Part shown: positions 36,972-48,149 of the stretch, in pieces
Layout of the letters: every line of letters starts with the position of its first letter
Position numbering within the stretch: position 1 is the first letter of the stretch
The notes under the pieces: generated by a model
What the model was told of the DNA's origin: nothing
What the model saw: the letters and a program-made list of their open reading frames with translations, nothing else
The model's database searches: none
From: Blasia pusilla
Lineage: Eukaryota; Marchantiophyta; Marchantiopsida; Blasiales
Direction: 5' to 3'
NCBI GenBank assembly: GCA_050084515.1
Contig: CM114275.1
Span: 3,844,001 to 3,908,000 of the forward strand
DNA: 64,000 nt
Position numbers and translations under genes: made by a program

Positions 36972-39900
36972 AACTTACCCTTAGGAATGACTTTTGTCCA
37001 TAAAGTCCAATCTGCAACGGAGTGATCAGAATAATGGAAGCCATACAAATTGGAAGGCCTCTTGTCTGTACACCAAGATACATCATCTGCTTTATCAGGT
37101 TGATTTTCCCTCGAAAAGCTGAGAGGTTTCCTCCACTTCATCTTCGACAGGTTCTCTTTCTCCCACGATTTCGATGTTAGTCTTTAGAGTGAGCCAAATT
37201 CACCATCGAGGTTGACGACTCCAGGGTGCCACTGGAAGAATAGGCGGACGTCCAAGGCTATTCTATGTTGTGCCTAATCTTGGTCCCTCGCGTGATGTGG
37301 CTGAAGAGGAAAATGTATACTGGCGAGAAGTTAAATCGTTTGCGTTCTGATCCCGAACCAGTGGTGCCTGGCGATGACCGATGAGAGAGGGCAATACGTA
37401 GTGAAGAAAGCGGTTGATTTTCAAGACTCTATTTCGAAAGATCCCGTCTATATGCCAACGATTTTCTTCGTCGATAAGTGACCGTAAACCTTGCCTTGCC
37501 AGCTTGCTCGAGCTGGCAGCAAGCGAGGGCGGTCCTGTGTCCAAACTGTAGGTCGTGTGTGTAAATATCATCTTGTAATTGAGACAGAAGTTTGCCGAGG
37601 TTTAGATATAATGAGTTAACTCATTACCGATTCAGCTGTAACTGAATTCTCCTGTATCATACAAATTTAATAACGTACGAGCGTTCTCTTCCATCCATCC
37701 ATCAGTTGCCCACCGTTCCTTAGACATTTCCATTTTATCTTTGCTATGAAGTTATGGTACTGTTTTGAAGTAACCTCGATCTAGCAAATCCAAGAAACCG
37801 TCGGACATGAACTAGGGGACGACCGTAAGCATGGAATCCTTTTCTGTAGCGTATGCTAATACAGTGAACTTCCTCGTACGCAAGTTGTGTGAACCAGGCC
37901 TTAGAAGCACGATGAGAAGGACAATGAGGGCTCGAGTGGTTCTCATGATCTCCAGTCCCAAGTCGTTGAATCGTACTTTACGTCTGCACCTTGTCAAATT
38001 GATCAATCCCTCGCTCATTCCCTATCTCTCACTAGATGGAGTTTTCTATGAATTTGTTCCTCGCCGGTCTGCACACATACCGTAAGCAGACTCTTCAGTT
38101 GGATGCTTTGGAGATAGCTGTATTGTGTGGTTGTGCTTACTGCGGTTGTTTGGTTCCCTAGAGACTCTAAGCCGAGCAATACTCAAACCTCACCAGGCGG
38201 TCAAACCGGGGACCTATCTGTTTCAGTCCCACGAAATACTTGCCGGCCTTCGGTTGGAGGTGTTATTCATCTCATCTTTGACTGGCATCTTCCGTATTAC
38301 GTGGAGAAAAACTCCAAATCAGGAGCATACCACTCGTGGAATATCTTTATTTGAACTTTCCAATATTCACTAGCAGTTTAATCCAGCTTCAGAATTCACC
38401 ATCGGGTTAACTCAGGGCCTCCTTAGCCACGTTTTCTTCCAATCATTCACTTCCTATGATTTGTCCCACAATGTGTGGCTTCTGTCACTCCGCATCCATG
38501 CCACAAACCATCTTCTGACGAATACTTGCTCTAAAAGCATCGAAGAGGACACGCAGCGGTCATGGAATCCTCTATCGAATTGACTCTGGGCCATCTCTTC
38601 AAAACACACATCATTTCGAGCTCACGATGGAAATGTGGAGCTTCACTTCACTTCCTTAGGGCTGAGCATCCAGATAACTCCTCCTTTTGAGCTTTTTCGG
38701 ATCACCGTCATTCTTGTAGATTCGTTTGGAAGCAAAGAGCTACATCGATGCTGTAGTGTGTGATTTTCCGAGCAAGAACGTTTACATATCTATTACATCG
38801 CAATAACATAAACCTGGGCCCTAGGAAGCTCCATGTGATTTGTCTCACCTCAGCCTTTCTCGTTTCGGTATAAAGTTAGACTTCATTCCGATGACAAGTT
38901 GTAATTTGGTCAGTAGTGTGTTTCGGTGAACAAAAGACTGTTCGTTTCAATGTATAAGACATTTACCTGCATTGTTTCGACGTCTTACGTTTAAGAGACT
39001 GGTTGGTAGTGGCAAGTCGTCACTCTTTATGTCTTCGAGCATCTGAGGAAATCGAAGCGAATGGAAGTCCCAACGTGTCAACCACACCGATGGAGGACGA
39101 AAGCACTGAATATTCTACAAGACATGCACGAGGTATTATGCCCCCGTCTGACACCATGCTTTCAGTGTTCGATGTCCTCTCTTTATGCATGCTAGCAGAG
39201 GCAACCCACCGCTCATCCCCCCCGCTGCATCGAATGCTTGCACTATTTCATTCATCCTACACGGTCAGGTAATGCCTTTTCGGTTCAAAACTCAGAACGC
39301 CATTAGCTTTCACATCACACTGTTTCGGGTTCTTTGTCTGGAACAGTTGTCTATTGAGTCCACCGCGAAGGTCATGCTCGCCCCTCATTTGGCAGTGTTG
39401 CACGGAAGAAAATTCAGATACTGATAATCCAGAGCAAATGACTTTGAGATACGAGCCGGTAGTAATTCTTCCACCCCGGTAGCATTGTGGAAACCGGCTT
39501 TTGTTCTGCCGTAGATGCATGGTCTGGTTTCAGCTCTCCACGAATTCCAGATCGAAAGCGATTAGCGGTAGAACAGAACGTCTGCTACCCACAACCTCCT
39601 TCAGATACTCAAAGCCACTGTGTTTTGTTCGTCTCATTTCATGGGTATGCATGTAGATCATTTCATTGCAGTTCGTGTCCAGCCAGGACCGTAGTGCGAA
39701 AGGTCTCTGGACTGGATTCGATTTTGCTGTCAGTGTTTGATGACACTTTCGAAAGGCTTGAATCTGAAAGAATTTGTTACACGTAGTGTGGTGGTGAGAA
39801 TAATGGTATGCTTGCCATTACTTTAACCAGTTCCTGTCGCGTACCGATCACTCATTCACTCTAACCTTCTTTCTACGGCTCGGAGGAAGGAGTTTAAAAT

Positions 39901-41095
39901 GCGGATGTCAGGACTTCGCAGGGTCAGTCCCTGCCGAGGTGAGATATATGTCACTTTCTACATCCTTTAGGGATCGCCACTTCTATCTCACACCTGTAAA
40001 CTAAACTGCTTGTCAGTAATGCGAATATCCACTCGAGCACCGACACGCACTTCTGTCAGCTTCCCAGATATTTCGAGCCTTCTCGCGAATCCCTACCTTC
40101 GAATCTCCGAATTGGAGCAACTGACAAAGCAACTCTCGTCCGTTGCATTCGATCTTCCGGATCAAAAGCGATATTTTTCCTCCTTGATCCAAGTGAATGG
40201 GCCTCGAAGGGTCTAGGCCGCCCGGTCAAGCGATTCATAAAGTGTCACGAAATGTGATGCCATTCGCGTGTCCACCCATGTTTCGTCTCTGTGATCTCGG
40301 ACACTGGAAGAACACTGCAGGTTTGCGTGGTACGGACGAGTCCTTCGCGGACTTCCCACCAAACTCTGTCGCTACAGATGATGCAACAGGAACATTTCTA
40401 CCATCACCCAAAGCTCTGGTTGCAAATGCCAAACAGCCTCTGAATGGACAGGAAGAGAGGAACATATCGTTGGGGGTTGAAGATGACAAACTCACACCTC
40501 ATCACACGTTCCTTCACACTTGTGCGCAACGAATGATGAGAAACTGCAACAATCATCCTAAAACTCATTAGTTAGAACTCAGAAAGAGGAAAATATCGTT
40601 TTGTTTTTGTTGTGTGAGGAGATCCCACTGTCCCCGCACGCACGAAGGGCATACTCCTAACTCCCCAGCCAAACGCGAAATTGGGTTAACTGCACCAGCT
40701 CTTCGGAAAACCGACGCCTTCGATTGCGCGGGTGAGTGATCTCTACGGATATAGACGGCGCACGACGTTGCGCATTCCTCAGGAGTGAACTTCCCCATCA
40801 CGATTCCCCTGCGTAGATCTGCAGCGACGGATTGGCCCAAACTGGACGATTTCGAAGTCCGCCTGCCGAAAACATAATGAACTTCAATGTACTTGTGAAT
40901 GGCGACTTTCGCTATAAATACGGAACCTGTCCTGCACGTGCTAAAAGTGATGGGTTTGATGAATGACATGTGGGCACACACGATATGCACGTGTTGTCCA
41001 TTTGTAGGAGAGAAGAAGAGTTTTTTTCTTGGCCCATCACAACTTAGGAGCTCCTTGCCCCTCTCTTGTTGGATGACAAAAATGAGATAAGATAA
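36972..41095. other. GC-richer stretch, possible host gene body or UTR; no domain recognised
   Basis: Composition remains clearly richer in GC than the AT-rich flanks up to about 41.0 kb. Short frames occur on both strands (for example 40197-40571 plus, 40568-40990 minus) but none has a known domain. Donor-like strings such as gcgggtgagtga (about 40727) are present. It could be introns and exons of the gene starting near 36.5 kb, or a non-coding transcript; sequence alone does not decide. Confidence 0.3.
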
Positions 41096-41099
41096 TCTA

Positions 41100-41306
41100 T
41101 CTATATTATTAGGGGAGAGAGTTTTCTTGATTTGTAAACAGCTTTATGTTTGACATATGGCAACAAGATAGAAAAAAAATGTTTCACATGTTACGGGCAA
41201 GAAGAAATTGCGACATCATTAGTCTCTTCCCTTCACGGGCTATACACTAGCAAAAACTCTTCAAACACTTTTGTTTTTCCTGTGCATCGTACGGGCACCT
41301 TACTAG
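41100..41306 (+). mobile_element. Mini-Helitron, about 207 bp
   Basis: It starts A|TCTATATTATTAGGGGAG and ends gggcaccttactag|T. A small stem (gtgc...gcac) lies about 8 bases before the 3' CTAG. Internal strings are shared with copies at 27782 and 32990. The ends, the A/T insertion site and the lack of inverted repeats or target duplications are the Helitron hallmarks. Confidence 0.75.
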
Positions 41307-42113
41307 TTGTGATTATTGAAGAGTTCCCTTCATTTTTCAAATCCCTCTCTTCTTGACACTTGGCACTTTCAACCAATAGGATAGTTTGCCTTGTGAGCCA
41401 ATAAGATCGCTCAAAATTGATTGAAAATGGCACTTGCGAATTTTGAGAGGTAATTTAAACCCATGCATCTCACAGGCTTACAATAATATTATTATAAGAG
41501 ACATCCACAAGTTGTCACCTTGGTACAGTTTTTGATAAGGATCGATAGAGCTCCAAATTTTTTTCTTTTTTTTGGAAGAGAGAGGAGAGGGATAATCAAA
41601 GTTAAAAATTTTAGTTTGAGGTTTGAAGGTGTGAAATTTCATTCACACATCGGGAAAAGTGTCTAAATTCATTTTATTCAAAAAAAACCAACTTCATATG
41701 AAGACAATGAAAGTCAACAACATCCCTAGAGGGAAAGAAGGCAAGAAATGAAAAAAGAACAAGGCAACACAAAAAAGAACTCAATGAGTTATGCGATTAA
41801 TCGCTTGAAATTTTTTTGACACGAACACCTTTGCTTGGTCTCATGTGAATGGAAGACAAGGTGTGTGGTCCCCAAACCCTTTGGCTCAATATATCAACGC
41901 TAATGCTTGTGTATTTTATTATGCCACGGAAATGCATTTATGACAATAGGTCATGAAAATGGAGAGAGAGAAAGACTACAAGAACTTAAGTAGAGGCGAG
42001 TTAATAATTCTCAAGAGAATAATCAACACACGTTTTGCTCAGTTGCCCTTCTGCAATAGTGTACTTTGATCTATGAGTCATTGATGTTGAAGTCTCTTTA
42101 ATCATATCATTGG
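41307..42113. other. AT-rich stretch, no gene seen
   Basis: No coding region or known element. It runs up to a diverged MITE at 42114. Confidence 0.4.
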
Positions 42114-42342
42114 CAAAGTTGCACATGGACTAGTCCATGAACCGTCAAACTTGTGTGTGTTTAATGGATGGAATTTTCCTTATGGGAAATTTCCCACACA
42201 TGGGCCTGCCTCCTACATCCCATCCATGCCTTTTCCCTTAATTCCAAAATTTTCCCACATGCGAATGCGAGAATGGGTTTCCATGAAGAAGTCCATACTT
42301 GTCTATAAAAATGATTAACTTGTTGATTTTGATGCAACTGAG
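42114..42342 (+). mobile_element. hAT-type MITE, diverged and shortened
   Basis: Left end caaagttgcacatggacta and right end gatgcaactgag correspond to the family termini CAAGGTTGCAYATGGAC and TGTGCAACCATG. Internal landmarks (catgggcctgcctc, cttgtctataaa) are weakly conserved. Flanks atcattgg and attcatgg agree at five of eight positions. Confidence 0.6.
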
Positions 42343-42349
42343 ATTCATG

Positions 42350-44230
42350 GTTCAACTTTCATTCTCCACCATATTCACATCCCATAATGTGGAAGTTGAC
42401 ATGACACGTAGTTGCACACATCATCCTTCCAAACCATACCATCATGTCCCTCCACAAAATGACTCAAAATGACCAAACCTCACACACCCACCAAATAATG
42501 AATCTTATTATAACATCCAACATTGTTGATGTCATTTTCTATAATTACATATAGTGCACTTAAACAAACTCTAGATTGTCGGTGTCGCGACCCTCATGAC
42601 CAAATGAACACCAAACAGACGTCAAGCGAAACATCGGAATTTAGTGTGCTCACGCTACTATGATTGCGCTTTGGAGAGGTCTCTTGGAAAAGTCCAAGAG
42701 ACGAAACGCGCAATAGAGTTTGTGCATTTCATGCGTTTATGGTCGCGACCACGAAACCTAGACCAAACGTGAACCAACACTTGAGATGAAATGAGTCTAG
42801 AAAGGTTGGTTGCCAAAGAGGTGAGAACTAGTTTTGGAACGTGACTAGTATTTGGGGATTTTGACTGTGTTTTGGACCATAACGTTATGTCCTAAGATGT
42901 GTTTGGGACAAGTAAGATGGCGTCAGAAATCTTATGCCAAGAAAATTACACCGCACTAAAGATCTTAGAAAATGCTCAAGCAGAGCTTGAGATATTTTTC
43001 AAAAATGACTCTGAGAGCAGTCGGGTTGAGGGCCAAATTGAGGGGCCCAACTATCTCTCCCTAAAGTTAGGGGGAGGGCAGAGATCCCTAGAGGTACTAG
43101 TAAGGGGAAGCATCTCCAAGGATTCTTGGAACCCGAACCCCACTTTGAATGCCAAACGGCATCTCAAGGGCACGGGATGGAATGGGAGTTTGGCGTTGGA
43201 ACTTGAAACCCAAACCTGATCCAAGCGAGTGGATTTCGTAAGCCACACTTGGATTCCAACCCGTGACTAATTTTAGTGAGTTGTGGTTAGGGACTCATTG
43301 GATGTCCATTGGACAATTGGGACCACCAAGCATGCAAACGCTGTTTGAGGTTCCTAAATCGACCAAAAATTTTGTCCCAAGTCTTGAAAGACTTTCATGT
43401 GTTGCAAGCCGCGAAACTAGGAAGGACGAGCTTGATGAGAGGCCAAGTCAAGAACTCGGAAAGTTAGAATGCTGATTAACCCAGATTGACTAACTTGAGT
43501 GCATGTTTGGGTGCAGATCAGGATTGAGAGCGTGTCCTATTGAACACATGCTTCCACAACATTAAAGATTTATGTTCAAGGAGAGTAGGCGTATGACAAT
43601 CGGTCAATATCCTCATTCCCAAATAATCACTTATCTTAGTGTGTCCTAATGCTATGCAATAGCCAAGTTCTCACTTCTCACAATATGGTGTAGTGGTCAA
43701 TCTATGTTTGATTACACAAGGCATGAGACTCTCGATGAAACTCGTTGCTTTAGTCCATCAACACCTCTACTGGTATATGATACTAACTAAACACTCAATC
43801 TAAGAATGCATATGCTACTCACTCGATCACTTATTTTTTCAATAAGTGCAACCAACTCTATTCACTTTGAAAAATACTTTACCATCATTAACATCTAGTG
43901 GTTGTAAGGCTCCGTCAATGGTGAAGGTTCCTCAAACTTCATCAATAGCCTAAATTGATGATTAGTAGTGGATGAAAATTTGGAGTTGGAGCATTGAAAT
44001 ATGCTTGAACCATACATTATGTTTTTGGTGACAGATTTTTGTACATTTTTTTGCATGCCACACAACAAATATTGTACCTAGAGAAGCGTGTATATCCGCT
44101 TCATCTCAAAATGCCCTAACTTCTTATGGGCCAGCTCCACCAATGGTACTCTATGCAAAGGATGAGACTTGTGCAAGACGTAACTTCGTAACCCCCGAGT
44201 CTCAGAGTAATGTGGGTATCTAAGGGTTAG
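42350..44230 (-). pseudogene. Ancient integrase relic of the methyltransferase-retroelement family, split by a solo LTR
   Basis: Both sides of the solo LTR align in order with the integrase region of the copy at 51.8-53.3 kb. On the left, catccttccaaaccatacc and catccaacattgttg match 52174-52280. On the right, caatagccaagttctca, then aacactcaatctaagaa, gcatatgctact and ccaactctat match 52390-52890, and gagcattgaa, ccatacatt, catgccac and caaaggatgag match 53020-53210. All frames are destroyed. The left limit touches the MITE at 42114-42342; the right limit near 44230 is approximate. Confidence 0.72.
42583..43598 (+). repeat. Solo LTR of the chromovirus family
   Basis: This 1,016-bp sequence starts TGTCGCGACCCTCATGACC and ends GGCGTATGACA, matching the LTR at 80-1108 in opposite orientation along its whole length. 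No internal element sequence adjoins it. The flanks gtcgg (42578-42582) and atcgg (43599-43603) agree at four of five bases, fitting a 5-bp target duplication. Such solo LTRs arise by recombination between the two LTRs of one element. Confidence 0.93.
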
Positions 44231-44739
44231 AGCGATATCAACTCATGGGAATGAACACCAATAGTCACCAAGCACAAGTCAGCAAGGTCCATAGTTACTA
44301 ATTCTAGGAGGTCTAGGTTTAGTTGAAGTCGAGAGTCCAAGGTTAAGTGTGTCAAAGTGAATAGGAGTTATCAAGGTTAGATGCCAATGATCCCAAACTT
44401 GCTAGCCGCTAGGAACTGCCGCTTTGAATGCAGTTTCACTAACAAGAGTTAGCAAGGGCTTAAAGTGAGTGAGCATGTCTCTAACTCATACCCTTGCTGA
44501 AGGACGTGCTATGGTCCAAAGTCATACGAGGACATGAGGCACACTACCTAGGGAAGTCGAGATGTTGCACAAGGACTAGTGACAAGGTCGACCCAGAGAT
44601 AGCCGAGATGCCATGCGTCAGCCAAATCAAGACAAGGACTCGTCCTTACCCACAGAACCCACAAGACAAGGTGGTGGCCTATGCTTTGAACTTTCGTTTT
44701 TTGTCCATAGCCACAACTAAGGGGGTAAGGCAAGGTAAC
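44231..44739. other. No recognisable gene
   Basis: An 89-codon plus-strand frame (44494-44763) shows no domain. The stretch passes into a degenerate minisatellite. Confidence 0.35.
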
Positions 44740-46030
44740 CAAGCGGCCCATGGAGGCCTTTAAGGGGGCACAAGGATTTGCTCACGACATCAAGGGGCGA
44801 GGCAAGGTGGTATGGTAGTGCCTAGAGCCTACATTAATTATCAAAGGGACGGGGCGTCAAAAAATGTGGCACCCCTGGCGATCGCCATGGGGGTGCCTGC
44901 CAAGAAGAAGAAAACGAAGCGTGGCACCATGCACCAATATGGAAGTCACAAGGTGCCCCTTGTGACTTCCATGGGGCATGGAGGTTGGCACCAAGATGCA
45001 AGTTGGAGAGTTTGGCGATCCTCAAGGGGATGTTGCAAGGTTGCATATGGACAAAGTCCATGTCCATATCCTTGGACTTATGTCCGTCCTATAGAAGGAC
45101 TTCTCTGTGTGGGCCCCATCTCCCCCTTCTTTCTCATCCCCTTCGCTACTTGCCTTCATCATCCACTCTTTCTCGTTTCTTCCTCCTTCCACCTCCATTC
45201 CCTCCTTTCTTATTGCCCTGCCTTCCACCATGAACTATAAGTATGGGCCCCACGTTTAGCAATCCATGTCCATGGACATGTCTAAACTTCTCTGTCCATG
45301 TCCGTCCTAGGGACAAAATTTTCCGCTTGTGTGCAACCATGGGATGTTGGGGTGGGGTATCCAAGGCACTCATGGCAACCTCTAAAGGAGTATAGAGACG
45401 AGTGTAGAGCACCAAGGGGAAAGAGGAAGGGAAGGTGTTGGCAGTCACGATGCATGTGGCAACTGCCAAGGAGTGAGGCACCCACCCCAACACCGCTCCA
45501 TGCAACCGCCAAGGGGGCAAGACTAGATGTCAAGGGTGCTCGCGAAAACTGCCAACAAGGGACCAAGAATCCACCACCATGATAATTTTTGAGGAGGGGC
45601 GTAGGGAAGGATATGGTGTCGAGGAGCAATTCAAAGGGCGGGGCACGGAACAGGCGCCCATGGCAACCACCAAGGGGGAAGGGTGGTGTGCCCATAATGC
45701 CCATCACAACCTCTCAGGAGGTGTGGGAATCGATATAGTGCGTCAAGGTGTGAGGCAAGGAAGGGCAAGGCCAGGCGCCTTGGTCCCTTGGAAATTGCAA
45801 AGGGGGCATGGCGTCAACGACCATACAATCGCCAAGGGGGCGCCCGCCAGGATGGATTCAAGGGGTCATAGCGCATGTGGCAAGCACTTAAGAAGCGAGG
45901 CCCTGAGGATCTCTGTCCCCATGCCTAGTTTTCTTGTGGCAACTGTCAACAAGGTATGAGGATATGCACAAGGCAAGGTGGGGCAAGAGCGCCCGTGGTA
46001 ATTGCCAAGGGGGATGCAAGGGTTTCCTTT
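44740..46030. repeat. Degenerate minisatellite with a CAAYYGCCAAGGGGG core
   Basis: Variants of the core string recur at irregular 40-60-bp steps, for example ggcaactgccaagg, tgcaaccgccaagggggc, ggcaaccaccaaggggg, acaatcgccaagggggc and gtaattgccaaggggg. Gaps hold gcaagg(c) and gcccatgg-like strings. A MITE at 45036-45341 is inserted in it. Long open frames here on both strands (for example 45282-45707 minus) are by-products of the stop-poor repeat. Confidence 0.75.
45036..45341 (+). mobile_element. hAT-type MITE with perfect 8-bp target duplication
   Basis: The best-kept copy: 306 bp, left end CAAGGTTGCATATGGACAAA, right end TGTGTGCAACCATG, flanked by identical ggatgttg at 45028-45035 and 45342-45349. 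The perfect duplication fixes the element ends and the 8-bp target size, and hence the hAT assignment of the family. No coding capacity. Confidence 0.93.
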
Positions 46031-46499
46031 TATGATCTCCTTTTGCATCACACATGCATTCTTACTAGTGTTTATTATGTTCTAACCTTGTGAAATTTTT
46101 AATTAATTCTTAAACATCCACCCCTAACATATCGTTAAAAAAAGTAATAATGAAAATTTTTTGTGGTAAAGAATCATGTTATTAATTCACTACTTTTCCT
46201 TTTATTATGTAATAACATTAATTATAATAAACTAATATTGAGAATTTTTCAATCATGTATGTAAGCTTCTAAGTTGTCCCTTGTGTTTATTAATACATTA
46301 TCTTTTCTCATTTGAAAATTTAAGTTTCCTTCTTAAAAGTTCATCCAAGAAAATTCTTGAATTTTTCATTTTTCAAGTTCTATTTAGATGCTTAGTTAAT
46401 TCATTTTTGCATGGAAACAAACATGCCCAACATGTCTCTCAGCCAAGTTTTTTGGCTATTCTAGTTGCCCACGTAGGTTTGGGACGCAGGAACAAGTAT

Positions 46500-46720
46500 G
46501 CGGGCTACAAGCTCGCACTTGGCCTCCATTGAGCCCGCTTGGCCCAGACCAGCCTGCATTGGCCCAGACCAGCCTGCATTGGCCCGTAGGATCTTCTGGG
46601 CCCACCACGGGCCGTTGTGGGCAAGGAAGGCTCCATGCCTACCACGCGTAGGCTCGATATGGGCCACCAAACGGATGGCAAGAATGGGCAACAAATCGAT
46701 GGACTGGGTATAGGCCTACC
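46500..46720. repeat. GC-rich motif run with a perfect 20-bp tandem duplication
   Basis: The string ggcccagaccagcctgcatt occurs twice in tandem (46541-46560, 46561-46580). Around it are many GGCCC and GCCTGC motifs, like the run at 50.5-50.8 kb. No gene is supported. Confidence 0.7.
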
Positions 46721-47353
46721 GAGCTCTGGTCTAAATTCCAAGCGGGGCTTGCCACGGTGTCGTATAGTAAAATCACCCACTATGTAAACTCCTATATCAT
46801 TAAGTATTAGAGAGAGTTTTATTAGTATTAAGTAAATTAGCCTAGTAAATGAAATTTCCATGTTTAAACCTCTTTAGGGTGGCTCATTTGTGCGGGTCCT
46901 ACTTTAGAAAAAGAGGTAATAAATAAAAGATGAGATTATAAAAGTAAAATAGTGGGGTTGTTGCTTTAATGAAAGAAAAACAAAAGAAGTCTTGATTGGT
47001 GGCTAGGGCAGTTGGGGTAGTTTGGAAGATATGAAGTGATCAAAGGAGTATATTTTGGAAGAAACAAGAGGTAATCTACTTGCGTCAAAATATGATTGGC
47101 TAAGCCTTAAGAGGAAGTCATGTGGCATAAGATAAGATAAACCTTATTTTGTACTCTTATGGATCCCTTGTGAGTATATGAAGAGGAGGGACCTTCAAGA
47201 GTTCATCACCTTCTACTTCACGTCTTGAGTTTCTCGTGTCAGTCTTGAGTGGATAGCTTTGGGATTACCTGCTCTTCAAATGAGAGTGGATTATCCCTCT
47301 TGGGAGAGTAACTTGACCATGATCTATTCTTTGAGAGGATTCTTGAGTGTGGT
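46721..47353. other. No gene; LTR- or promoter-like strings
   Basis: Near 47170 gtatatgaagaggagggacc follows an AT-rich stretch, reminiscent of a TATA box and leader. A 31-bp direct repeat (47283-47313 and 47449-47479, one mismatch) straddles the start of the next open frame. These could be parts of an unrecognised LTR. Confidence 0.3.
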
Positions 47354-47941
47354 ATGTGTGGAGATGAGAGACTTATCACCTTAGGGGAGTTTAGTCATAT
47401 TAGAAAGAGTATATGGTTTGGCTTGTTATTTTGCCAAGTAGAGTGGATTATCCCTCTTGGGAGAGCAACTCCACCAAACCCCATTCTAGAGGAGAGTAGA
47501 GGATATACGTCAAGTATGGATAGGGATGGAGCACGAGTTGTGCCCGATTTTCCTTTGCTTAACCCGTACCACATCAAGATTCTCTTTGTAGATAGGCATT
47601 GGTTCACTCGCTATCTAGTTTATCACTTTGGAAAGGCGTTTATGAACCAAGTCATGCAATCTCCAACTCCGGTGATTCTTCCTATAGTCACGTACGAAAG
47701 GACATGGGATTGTATTTTGTATGTCCTTATAGAGCAATCCATGGATGTCAATAGGCCTCATCAAGTAGGTTTTAACACTAGTTGTGCTATTTTCCTTATC
47801 TACAAACGTAAAGTAGTTTACATGGACTTCATAATTATGAATTTTTGGATTCCATGTTATGAAGAAGTGATCGCCTCGGCACTACCACTCGTGATTCCTC
47901 TTGTAAGAGAATGGAGGGTTTACATAATAATTTTGTATTGA
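47354..47941 (+). CDS. Uncharacterised open frame, 195 codons
   Basis: The longest frame outside recognised elements and simple repeats. I do not recognise it. It contains PYHIKILFVDRHWFTRYLVY and PTPVILPIVTYERTWDCILY in its middle and a hydrophobic C-terminal third with FIIMNFWIP and IASALPLVIPLV, possibly membrane segments. Its 5' part includes one copy of a 31-bp direct repeat whose other copy lies upstream, outside the frame, which argues against a simple conserved gene. A MITE fragment and a satellite follow. It may be an orphan element fragment or chance. Confidence 0.22.
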   Translation: MCGDERLITLGEFSHIRKSIWFGLLFCQVEWIIPLGRATPPNPILEESRGYTSSMDRDGARVVPDFPLLNPYHIKILFVDRHWFTRYLVYHFGKAFMNQVMQSPTPVILPIVTYERTWDCILYVLIEQSMDVNRPHQVGFNTSCAIFLIYKRKVVYMDFIIMNFWIPCYEEVIASALPLVIPLVREWRVYIIILY

Positions 47942-48047
47942 AAAAAGAGAACTTATTATGGAATTTGACTTGCATCAACCAGGTCTGCTGCAACCAGAAG
48001 ATCCGCCCTTACTCGAAGAAAGGCTCTTGACACAACAACGGGAATCC

Positions 48048-48118
48048 TAGCACAAACATGTCCGTCATAGAGATGAACAAAAGTCCGCCGACATAGACTT
48101 TGTCCATGTGCAACCTTG
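48048..48118 (-). mobile_element. Fragment of the hAT-type MITE
   Basis: On the minus strand it starts CAAGGTTGCACATGGACAAA and continues GGCGGACTTTTG and GACGGACATG, matching about the first 70 bp of the family. The other terminus is absent. Confidence 0.6.
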
Positions 48119-48149
48119 TTTTAAAAGCCTAATTTGATGATAGTACAAA

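Noticed and set aside
40568-40990. 140-codon minus-strand frame with GELGVCPSCVRGQWDLL
   Set aside because: Looks protein-like in part, but I recognise no family and overlapping plus-strand frames are equally open; not enough for a gene call.
45282-45707. Long frames on both strands in the 44.5-46 kb region
   Set aside because: They follow the stop-poor GC-rich minisatellite and MITE and show no domain.
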